Shown in pieces: positions 1 through 6,043 of a stretch of DNA of 7,171 bases (positions within the stretch are counted from its first letter, which is position 1; each line of letters starts with the position of its first letter). Source of the stretch: Candidatus Solibacter sp. (GTDB taxonomy: Bacteria; Acidobacteriota; Terriglobia; Bryobacterales; Bryobacteraceae); assembly GCA_017883345.1 (NCBI GenBank), contig JADGNT010000251.1, forward strand, positions 1-7,171, in the 5' to 3' direction. The translations under genes and the position numbers were made by a program. The notes under the pieces are model-generated. The model was not told the origin of the DNA and searched no databases. It worked only from the letters and a program-made list of their open reading frames with translations.

Positions 1-44
1 CCCAGCATTAGACCAGAAGCATCATGGTGGTCAATCGAAGATAG

Positions 45-218
45 AGTCAGACGATAATAATACGGCCAGAGTGGGACTTCGGCGACGGCGGAACTTCCTC
101 CGAGCAGAACCCCGTCCACCAATACAAAGCGGGCCGCGACTACACTGCCATTCTGGAGGTCGAGGGACCGGCTGGTAAGTCGCGCCAAGCGAATGTCCGG
201 AATGTCTCGGTGAAGTGA
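45..218 (+). pseudogene. C-terminal remnant of a PKD-domain protein
   Basis: Read on the + strand in the frame ending at TGA 216-218, this stretch gives EWDFGDGGTSSEQNP, then HQYKAGRDYTAILEVEG and a final NVSVK. That is the typical PKD (polycystic kidney disease) beta-sandwich signature: WDFGDG, then NP.H.Y...G.Y....V. PKD domains are usually C-terminal or linker modules of secreted or surface proteins in bacteria. The frame has stops at 9-11 and 42-44 and contains no ATG, so the rest of the protein is missing or lies in another frame. The recognisable domain starts near base 66. Upstream bases 1-44 gave no recognisable protein in any frame. I call it a relic, although a frameshifted gene continuing left of the window cannot be excluded. 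The domain call is firm; the identity of the parent protein is unknown. Confidence 0.65.
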
Positions 219-312
219 TCGCCGCGGTAGGGATCTCTGCACCGGTTTCTGGCCGCATCGACAGCCCCGCGCCGTTGAATGCTCAGAACTGGATCCTGCC
301 TTGCCTCGGTCT

Positions 313-690
313 CCTTCTTTACGAGTGCGACCGTCGCGAAGAACCGGCTCCGGCTGTAAAGCAGCGGGTCGAGTGTCTTCAAGGACTGGAAATTGTTTAT
401 GCAAAAGGGATTCGTAACGTTGGAATTGAGGTCGGTGGCGAGGGCGCTATTGCGGACCAGGGTGCCGTTCCAATACTTCTCCGGCAGCACATCCTGCCGC
501 ACCGAAAGGCCGCGTTGCCGCTGTACAGACCGGTGTAGGCCACCTCCAGCACCATATTCGAACTCAGCAGTTCCCTCTGCACGCCCGCTCTCCAGCGCTG
601 GACTTGAGCGTGTTCCTGCTGAAGATTGCCGTAGGTGAACGAGGTGCCGGCCACCATCATCGGCCCCAAATTTGCGAGGTAGGGAACTTG
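313..690 (-). pseudogene. Fragment of Oar-like TonB-dependent receptor (frameshifted)
   Basis: The - strand reads QVPYLANLGPMMVAGTSF, then RWRAGVQRELLSSNMVLEVAYTGLYSGNAAF, and in a second frame SVRQDVLPEKYW, TNPFCINNFQSLKT and DPLLYSRSRFF. These match the style of the beta-barrel part of the large carboxypeptidase-regulatory/TonB receptors that are abundant in Solibacter-type acidobacteria, which move large substrates across the outer membrane (family knowledge). Such receptors are usually about 1000 residues, and only about 125 survive here. The frame changes at an AAA run (505-507; TTT on the coding strand), consistent with loss of one base. After about base 313 similarity fades; a weak LLRAF/NG-like trace in shifted frames near 260-300 suggests further decay. 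There is no start, plug domain or C-terminal strand. The 5' side stops at about 690, where the hydrolase relic begins on the other strand. Confidence 0.7.
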
Positions 691-701
691 GGCCGAATGG
701 C

Positions 702-1080
702 GCTCGGCGGCTGGATGCCAATGCGAGGACGGCGGTGGAAGGTAACCTGCGCGAATTGGCCAAGCGGCCGTCGGTTTACATCAAGGTTTCCGAAAGTAAT
801 GCGTGTCACTGACGGCAAGCCCTCCACCGATCCGGCTCTTTATAAGCCGCTTCTCGATCACCTGTTTGACACTTTCGGGGAGGATAAATTGATTTTCGGA
901 AGCGACTGGCCCAATGGGCCGGCGGTAGATAATCTGGGCACAATCGTCCAGATCGTCCGGGACTATTTTTATGCCAAGGGTCAGGCGGTCGCTGAAAAAT
1001 ATTTTTGGAAGAACTCGTTGGCGGTATACAAATGGATCCGGCGCGACGCCAGCCAGCCGCAGCCCGCCGGGTGCGGTTAG
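702..1080 (+). pseudogene. C-terminal remnant of COG3618-type amidohydrolase
   Basis: From about 735 one frame reads VEGNLRELAKRPSVYIKVSE. After AAA at 793-795 the sense continues one frame over as VMRVTDGKPSTDPALYKPLL, then FGEDKLIFGSDWPNG and AEKYFWKNSLAVYKW, ending at TAG 1078-1080. This is the C-terminal third of a TIM-barrel amidohydrolase of the COG3618 (amidohydrolase 2, lactone-hydrolase-like) family. The Asp of GSDWP is the usual metal and catalytic residue of strand 8. The metal-binding H-x-H and the central His residues lie in the missing N-terminal two thirds. One extra A would explain the frame change. No start codon or ribosome site belongs to it; an apparent TTG start at 604 lies inside antisense receptor sequence. 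COG3618 members often sit beside sugar-catabolism genes, which fits the GH28 gene 83 bp downstream. Confidence 0.75.
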
Positions 1081-1152
1081 GAGCGCCGGCTGCCGCCGGG
1101 TGGCTGCGACGCGTGATACGGTATCTCTGGAACCCTTGTGTTTGTGTTCCCT

Positions 1153-1156
1153 GGAG
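1153..1156 (+). promoter_or_regulatory. Ribosome binding site of the GH28 gene
   Basis: GGAG lies seven bases before ATG 1164. It selects this start over an upstream in-frame TTG at 1005, which lies inside the amidohydrolase relic and would put about 53 extra residues before the Tat signal. Confidence 0.6.
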
Positions 1157-1163
1157 AAACGCT

Positions 1164-2954
1164 ATGTCGACTGAAACCAATCTGCGCAGGGACTTCTTGC
1201 GGCTCGCCGCTGTGGGCATTGCCGGCGCCGCCGTAGCCGTTGAGGCGGAGCAAGGCGTGGCGCACGCCGCCGCGAGTTCCCCCGCTGCCGGGAGCTTCGA
1301 CGTTAAGACTTCCGGCGCCACAGGCGACGGAAAGACTCTCGACACCGCCGCGATCAATAAGAGCATCGATGCAGCCGCAGCCGCGGGCGGTGGAACCGTG
1401 ATCTTCCCCGCGGGCAATTACCTTTCGTATTCCATCCATCTGAAGAGCAATGTTACGCTGCACCTGGAATCGGGCGCGACGATCGTCGCGGCCGATCCAG
1501 CGGCGGACGGCGCCGGCGGATACGATCTCGCCGAACCCAATCAATGGGACATGTACCAGGATTTCGGCCACAGCCATTTCCATAACAGCCTGATCTGGGG
1601 CGAAGCGATCGAAAACATCGCTATCGTAGGAACGGGCCGTATCTGGGGTAGAGGTTTGAGCAGGGGCCCCGGCGCCCAGACTCCGGGGGTGGGCAACAAG
1701 TCCATCAGCCTGAAGAACTGCCACAACGTGCTGCTGCGCGATTTTTCGATTCTCCACGGCGGCCACTTCGGCATTCTGGCCACAGGGATTGACAATCTGA
1801 CGATCGATAACCTGAAGATCGATACCAACCGCGACGGCATGGACGTGGACGCGTGCCGCAACGTCCGCATTTCGAACTGTTATGTAAATTCGCCCTGGGA
1901 CGACGGCATCTGTCTGAAGGCCGATTACGCGCTGGGCCGCGCCAAGCAGACCGAGTACGTCACCATCACTAACTGCTACGTCAGCGGCTGCTGGGAAGAA
2001 GGGACCCTGCTGGACGGCACTTATAAGAAGTTCGGCCCGGACGTCCGGGTGCCACACACCGGCCGCATCAAATTCGGCACGGAATCGAATGGCGGGTTCC
2101 GCAACATCACGATCTCCAATTGCGTCTTCGAAGGCTGCCAGGGGCTGGCGCTGGAGACGGTGGACGGGGCCATCCTCGAAGATATCACGGTCACGAATAT
2201 TTCGATGCGCGATATCGTCAGCGCTCCGATCTTCCTGCGGTTGGGCAACCGCATGCGCGGCCCCGATCACACGCCGGTGGGAACCTTGAAACGGGTAATC
2301 ATTAGCAACCTGGTCTGTTCGAATTGCGTCTCCCGGCTGGGCTCGATTATCAGCGGGATTCCAGGCCACCTGATAGAGGATGTGAAGATCAGCAATATCC
2401 AGATTCTGCACGAGGGCGGCGGAACCAAGGAAGATGCCGCCTATCAGCCGCCGGAATACGAGGACATGTATCCCGAACCCACCATGTTTATCGGCGGGCC
2501 CCGGCCCAACAGCGGACGAGGTCCGGACGGACGCTGGATTCCCGAGGGACAAGGCCGTGGAGGGGCGGGAAGAGGCCCTGGAGCGCCTGGAGCGCCAACC
2601 GGAAGGGGCGGGACCGCGCCCGGACAACCGGGAACCGTGGCGGTGCCGGCCGCGGCCGGACAGGGAAGAGGCGGTGGCCCGGCCAACCTGCATAACATGC
2701 CTTCACACGGGTTTTACGTGCGGCACGTAAAGGGCATCCAATTCGATAACATTGAGATTCGAACCGAGAAAGACGATCTGCGGCCGGCCTTCGTACTGGA
2801 CGGTGTCGAGGACGCCGATTTCTTCCGGGTCAAGGTGCCACATGGCGCCGGCGCGCCGGCGTTCGCGCTCCACAATGTATCGGATTTTGCAGTCCACATG
2901 TGCACCGGCGTGCCGGACACGCAACTGAAAACCGTCGAGAATAGGACCCTGTAG
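1164..2954 (+). CDS. Tat-exported GH28 polygalacturonase-like glycoside hydrolase
   Basis: This 596-residue protein is predicted to hydrolyse alpha-linked galacturonan or rhamnogalacturonan-type polysaccharide outside the cytoplasm. Residues 7-13 (LRRDFLR) and the hydrophobic stretch 14-26 form a twin-arginine signal, with likely cleavage after AHA (33-35). The mature part opens with FDVKTSGATGDGKT and AINKSIDAAAAAGGGTV, the usual N-terminal pectin-lyase-fold start, followed by right-handed beta-helix coils (SNVTLHLESGATI, ISNCYV and similar). GH28 catalytic features are N222-R223-D224-G (usually NTDG), W245-D246-D247-G with K252, and GRIKFGTESNGG at 300-311. GLALETVDG at 327-335 is typical of the bacterial branch. 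A Gly/Pro/Arg-rich insert occupies about 443-511, after which the helix resumes with SHGFYVRHVKGI. The gene appears to be transcribed alone; its left neighbour is a broken amidohydrolase. The family call is strong; the substrate is not determined. Confidence 0.9.
   Translation: MSTETNLRRDFLRLAAVGIAGAAVAVEAEQGVAHAAASSPAAGSFDVKTSGATGDGKTLDTAAINKSIDAAAAAGGGTVIFPAGNYLSYSIHLKSNVTLHLESGATIVAADPAADGAGGYDLAEPNQWDMYQDFGHSHFHNSLIWGEAIENIAIVGTGRIWGRGLSRGPGAQTPGVGNKSISLKNCHNVLLRDFSILHGGHFGILATGIDNLTIDNLKIDTNRDGMDVDACRNVRISNCYVNSPWDDGICLKADYALGRAKQTEYVTITNCYVSGCWEEGTLLDGTYKKFGPDVRVPHTGRIKFGTESNGGFRNITISNCVFEGCQGLALETVDGAILEDITVTNISMRDIVSAPIFLRLGNRMRGPDHTPVGTLKRVIISNLVCSNCVSRLGSIISGIPGHLIEDVKISNIQILHEGGGTKEDAAYQPPEYEDMYPEPTMFIGGPRPNSGRGPDGRWIPEGQGRGGAGRGPGAPGAPTGRGGTAPGQPGTVAVPAAAGQGRGGGPANLHNMPSHGFYVRHVKGIQFDNIEIRTEKDDLRPAFVLDGVEDADFFRVKVPHGAGAPAFALHNVSDFAVHMCTGVPDTQLKTVENRTL
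2490..2696 (+). other. Low-complexity Gly/Pro/Arg-rich insert inside GH28
   Basis: Residues about 443-511 of the GH28 protein are almost entirely Gly, Pro, Arg and Ala (for example GQGRGGAGRGPGAPGAP). They separate YPEPTMF from MPSHGFYVRHV, which in related enzymes usually lie close together (from memory). The DNA shows small internal duplications, such as ggagcgcct/ggagcgcca at 2580-2597, suggesting growth by slippage. The frame is kept, so the protein probably tolerates it as a disordered surface loop. Confidence 0.75.
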
Positions 2955-2955
2955 A

Positions 2956-3123
2956 CTAAACCTGAGCGATCAGTTCGATGCCTTCTTTTCCGCCCAGATT
3001 CCGCGAGTATTTTCGGGCGGTAGCGTTGTTCCAGTGTTCATGGACGCCGAGGCTGGCCGGCGTGGCACTGCCATCGGGGTTGTAAACCGTGCCGGACGGG
3101 CGAGCCGGCGTGATTTCCGAGCC
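2956..3123 (-). pseudogene. Relic of a secreted-protein C-terminus (DUF362-like tail?)
   Basis: The - strand is open for 55 codons and ends at TAG 2956-2958. It reads SGTVYNPDGSATPASLGVHE, then HWNNATARKYSRNLGG and KEGIELIAQV. A GVHEHWNN...YSRNLG...GIEL tail is something I associate with the C-terminus of Tat-secreted DUF362-type proteins, but this is from memory and only moderately sure. It has no start codon of its own. Its 5' side is bounded exactly by the stop codon (3124-3126) of the membrane glycosyltransferase-like gene, and it lies in the same frame as that gene. It may be what remains of a gene whose body was replaced, or a lost C-terminal extension. It is convergent with GH28, one base after that gene's stop. 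I saw no terminator hairpin with a T-run in this interval. Confidence 0.45.
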
Positions 3124-4566
3124 CTATTTCGCCACGCTCGCGCGAACGTATCCCCTCAGCTCGACCCCCGGCCGCAGTTCGATGATGCGATCGAAGAGCG
3201 AGAGGTACAACTCGCGGCTGCCGGGCGGCGGAACCTCGTAAAGCTCATGAGCGAGCGCCGGCTCCATGTCGGGCGTAACCAGGATCATATCCGCGGGACG
3301 GTATCCCGCCCCCGGCAGCCGCCACCATTCGACATGCGGAAAGGAGCGCAGATACCAGGGGAGCGGCCACATGTTCCCGGCGCCGATCACCTGAACCGGC
3401 GCGTCAAATCCGCCGGGACGCCCGGCCGCAACCCTGATCATGGCGTCACGGATGGCGTACACGTCGCGCGTGGTATGCGCATAGGCGTAGGGGTTGCGCG
3501 GGTCGGAAGACCACGGGAAGGATGCCCGCCAGGCCTGGTACCCGAGTTGCGCCGCCCACGCCGCAAGCAGGAGTCCCGCCACAATCCGCGCCCGGCCGCG
3601 CAAGCCCTCCAGTAGCGAGGCGGCGGCGACTCCGGCCAGCAGAATCATGGCGTGGAGCGGCCCGAGGAGGCACCAGGGAGTCTTGTAGGGGATCAGCGAG
3701 TAGACCAGCGCCATCGCGCACGCGTATACGGCCAGAAACCGCGGCAGGCGGGCATCCGCGTCCGGCTTGCCCACAATCGCCAACAGCGCCAGGATCGGAA
3801 CCAGAATCTCGGCCCCGAGCAAGGTCGGATAGTAATACCAGGGATGCAGGTGCACCGCGGGATGAAGCGCTCGTTGCGCGTAGCTGGTAGCGGCGCTCCA
3901 GCAGTTAGCAAACCCGAATGTGACCAGGGGAATGGCCACCGCCACGCCCGCGCCCAGGGCGCATTGCCACAGCTTGGCCGCCTTCGGCCGGGCCGTAGCT
4001 GCCACCGCCACCAACATGCAGGCCGCCGCAATGGCCGCAGTCTCCTTGGCGGCGAACATCAGCCCCGCCGATGCGCCGGCGGCGACCGCCCACGCGCCCG
4101 CGCCCGAGCACGCGTACCGGTAGCCGCACGCGATGGTGAGAAACGCCAGGGTAGTCAAGAGCATCTCCGGGATGTAGTACCGGCTGTAGTAGACCATCGC
4201 CGGAGAGATGGCGGTCAGCGCCGCGGCGGCCATGGCGCCGCGCCGCCCCAGTCCGCCGGATACCAGCAGCGGCAACATGACGAGGAGCGCTCCGCAAAGC
4301 GCCGGTGCCATTCGCAAGGTGGTCTCCGTGAGATCGCCGTAGCGGCGCTGGCCCATGATCCGGGCGGGAATCAGGGTCAACCAGGCGAGCGCCGGCCCAT
4401 GGAACTCATGGGGATCGTATGGATAAGATCCGGTTTCGAGCAGGCTCCCGAACTTGTCCGCCAGCACGGCCTCATCGGCGTGCATGGGCCGCTCCCGCAA
4501 GTAGGGGAGGCGAAACGCCAGCGCCGCGGCGGCGATCGCCAGCCAGGTTGCGCGCGCATGCCACAT
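3124..4566 (-). CDS. GT39-like membrane protein, TIGR03663/Agl23 family
   Basis: This 480-residue polytopic protein has about ten hydrophobic segments (for example 6-19, 87-103, 111-124, 134-148, 156-172, 176-190, 203-219, 250-265, 276-292, 303-319 and 327-341). Early marks are H29-A-D31-E32 and YPYDPHEFHGP (48-58), followed by ISPAMVYYSRYYIPE (120-134), KETA (174-177) and IPYKTPWC (292-299). These are the pattern of the TIGR03663 family, called flippase-activity-associated Agl23, related to GT39 dolichyl-phosphate-mannose transferases. D31-E32 would be the first-loop acidic pair that GT-C enzymes use for catalysis. By family knowledge it should move sugar from a lipid carrier at the outer face of the inner membrane; donor and acceptor are unknown. 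The C-terminal 130 residues look like a periplasmic domain. A GGGGTGAG-like site lies about eight bases before ATG 4566. No polysaccharide operon partners are visible; it is divergent from the oxidoreductase. Confidence 0.8.
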   Translation of the reverse strand: MWHARATWLAIAAAALAFRLPYLRERPMHADEAVLADKFGSLLETGSYPYDPHEFHGPALAWLTLIPARIMGQRRYGDLTETTLRMAPALCGALLVMLPLLVSGGLGRRGAMAAAALTAISPAMVYYSRYYIPEMLLTTLAFLTIACGYRYACSGAGAWAVAAGASAGLMFAAKETAAIAAACMLVAVAATARPKAAKLWQCALGAGVAVAIPLVTFGFANCWSAATSYAQRALHPAVHLHPWYYYPTLLGAEILVPILALLAIVGKPDADARLPRFLAVYACAMALVYSLIPYKTPWCLLGPLHAMILLAGVAAASLLEGLRGRARIVAGLLLAAWAAQLGYQAWRASFPWSSDPRNPYAYAHTTRDVYAIRDAMIRVAAGRPGGFDAPVQVIGAGNMWPLPWYLRSFPHVEWWRLPGAGYRPADMILVTPDMEPALAHELYEVPPPGSRELYLSLFDRIIELRPGVELRGYVRASVAK

Positions 4567-4629
4567 TCGATCGACTCACCCCGGCCGCCGGCGGACCCGA
4601 TTTGCTATCCGCGGCGATTAATGATACCA
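4567..4629 (-). promoter_or_regulatory. Divergent promoter region; candidate extended -10 for Agl23-like gene
   Basis: Only 54 bp separate the two divergent start codons. On the - strand 4629-4621 reads TGGTATCAT, an extended -10 (TG-n-TATAAT with one mismatch). It would start transcription near 4614 and leave a leader of about 48 bases. No good -35 is visible, which extended -10 promoters can lack. The element overlaps the oxidoreductase ATG at 4621. No convincing + strand promoter was found. Confidence 0.3.
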
Positions 4630-5949
4630 AGATTCCTAATGCCTATAATTCGCCGGCGAAGGGAATTTCTCAAGAGCGTCGGAGCGGCGCTCGGGGCGGC
4701 ATGTTGTCCGGCAATCGTGCCATCCTCGGCGCTGGGCCGGGATGGCGCCGTATCGCCCGGCGATCGCATCACCGTGGCCTGCATCGGCACGGGTTGGCAG
4801 GGCGGCAATAACGTCCAGAGCTTTCTGGAGGAGACGGGCGCGCAGGTGCTGGCAGTCTGCGACATCGACTCCGGCCACCTGGAAACGGCCCGCCAGACCG
4901 TCAACGCCAAATACGGTAACCAGGACTGCAAGACGTACCATTTCTTCGAAGACGTCCTGGCGCGGAAGGACATCGATGCCGTGATGCTCGCCGTGCCGGA
5001 CCACTGGCACGGGATCCTCTCGACGGCCGCTGCCGCGGCGGGCAAAGATATCTACGGCGAGAAGCCGTTGGCGCACAATTTCGCCGAGGCCCGCGCGATC
5101 TGCGAGGCCGTGGAGCGCTACGGATGTGTCTGGCAGACCGGAAGCTGGCAGCGCTCGCGCGACGACTTCCGGTTCGCCTGCGAATTGGTGCGCAACGGCA
5201 GGATCGGCAAGGTCAGCCGCGTCCAGGTGGTGTTGCCGGGCGGGTTGACGGATTTCGACGGCTTGGGGAACCAGGATTCGCCCATGCCGCCGCCGAAAAC
5301 GCTCGATTACGAGCGCTGGCTTGGGCCGGCCCCGGAAGCGCCGTACTGCCCGGCGCGGGTGCACAAGACCTGGCGCTGGAACCTGGATTACGGCGGTGGC
5401 ATGTTGATGGATTGGGTGGGCCACCACGTGGACACCGCGCAGTGGGGGCTTGGGTACGACCATACCGGCCCGGCGGAAGTCGAGGGGACCGGCGAGTTTC
5501 TGCCGTCGCACCGCGTATGGAACGCACCCTCCCGGTTTAAAGTGACGGCGCGGTACTCCACTGGCGTGACCATGCTCATCACCGGGGGTTACGAGAACAA
5601 GCGCGGCGTCACGTGGTACGGGGATGAAGGCTGGATCTGGGTGGACCGCTCCGGGATCGAGGCGCAACCGCGCTCCCTGCTGGCGAGCAGGATCCGCCCC
5701 GACGAGATCCGCTACGAGCGGTCCACGAACCACTACCACCAGTTTTTGGAATGCGTCAGAACCCGCCGCCCCACGCTCGCGCCGCCCGCTGTGGCGCTAC
5801 GCTCGGCCACTCCGGGCTACCTGGGGCTGATTTCGATTTTGACGGGAACGAAAATCAAGTGGGACCCCGGGAAGCAGAGAATTCTGAACAACCCGGCAGC
5901 CGAGCGCCTGCTATCGCGCCCGATGCGGGCTCCGTGGCGGTTGTCTTGA
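4621..5949 (+). CDS. Tat-exported Gfo/Idh/MocA family oxidoreductase
   Basis: This 442-residue protein is predicted to be an NAD(P)-dependent sugar or polyol oxidoreductase exported in folded form. RRRREFLKS (11-19) plus a short hydrophobic run to residue 33 is a Tat signal; Cys 28-29 do not make a convincing lipobox. The Rossmann fold starts at RITVACIGTGWQG (49-61, GxGxxG), with the acidic strand-2 end AVCDID, then VPDHWHG (125-131) and EKPL (147-150), which carries the family's key Lys148. The C-terminal alpha/beta domain has DWVGHHVDTAQWG at 264-276, whose His residues are typical of the active site of this exported subgroup. Length is normal. ATG 4621 is used here; ATG 4639, just before the Arg run, is an equally possible start, and neither has a strong ribosome site. 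The open frame extends far upstream, but only as antisense of the neighbour. Substrate unknown. Confidence 0.88.
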   Translation: MIPRFLMPIIRRRREFLKSVGAALGAACCPAIVPSSALGRDGAVSPGDRITVACIGTGWQGGNNVQSFLEETGAQVLAVCDIDSGHLETARQTVNAKYGNQDCKTYHFFEDVLARKDIDAVMLAVPDHWHGILSTAAAAAGKDIYGEKPLAHNFAEARAICEAVERYGCVWQTGSWQRSRDDFRFACELVRNGRIGKVSRVQVVLPGGLTDFDGLGNQDSPMPPPKTLDYERWLGPAPEAPYCPARVHKTWRWNLDYGGGMLMDWVGHHVDTAQWGLGYDHTGPAEVEGTGEFLPSHRVWNAPSRFKVTARYSTGVTMLITGGYENKRGVTWYGDEGWIWVDRSGIEAQPRSLLASRIRPDEIRYERSTNHYHQFLECVRTRRPTLAPPAVALRSATPGYLGLISILTGTKIKWDPGKQRILNNPAAERLLSRPMRAPWRLS

Positions 5950-5993
5950 GCGATCCAGGGCTCCGACCGCGAGATTCGGTGCTATTGCAAAAC

Positions 5994-6043
5994 CGCTCCC
6001 TCACGGTCGCGGCTCCGATCAGAGCCGCGACCGTGAGGGAGCG
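5994..6043. repeat. Perfect 22-bp inverted repeat, REP/MITE-like palindrome
   Basis: Bases 5994-6015 (beginning CGCTCCCTCACGG and ending GCGGCTC) are the exact reverse complement of 6022-6043, around the six-base loop CGATCA. The stem is perfect and very GC-rich, so the RNA would fold strongly. No T-run follows on either side, so it is not a classic intrinsic terminator. I recall GAGCCGCGACCGTGAGGGAGCG-like palindromes as dispersed in acidobacterial genomes, where they are translated as strings such as SLTVAA or PHGRGSD; that is recollection, not a search. It lies between the oxidoreductase and the HEAT gene, both on +. A looser copy of part of an arm (CTCCGACCGCGAG) may lie at 5961-5973. Confidence 0.85.

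Noticed and set aside
604..790. Apparent N-terminus of the amidohydrolase open frame
   Set aside because: The stretch is antisense to the receptor relic or out of frame with the hydrolase; the true hydrolase sense before 793 is in another frame.
1129..1150. GGAAC...GTTCC short inverted repeat in the GH28 leader
   Set aside because: A five-base stem with a 12-base loop is too weak to call an operator or riboswitch.
1077..2693. 538-residue - strand open frame opposite GH28
   Set aside because: It is a shadow of a strongly supported GH28 coding region and shows no domain of its own.
2846..2861. 16-base perfect palindrome CGCCGGCGCGCCGGCG
   Set aside because: It lies inside GH28 codons for Gly/Ala/Pro and is expected by chance in such GC-rich coding DNA.
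2990..3020. CCGCCC...GGGCGG hairpin between convergent genes
   Set aside because: A six-base stem with a 19-base loop and no T-run downstream on either strand; not a credible terminator.
3652..4620. Long + strand open frame leading into the oxidoreductase
   Set aside because: It is antisense to the Agl23-like gene, is rich in Arg/Gly/Pro with no recognisable domain, and reflects GC-rich codon structure.
4644..4649. Perfect TATAAT on the + strand
   Set aside because: It lies within the first codons of the oxidoreductase, before the Tat arginines, so a promoter there could not serve this gene; no -35 stands 16-18 bases upstream.
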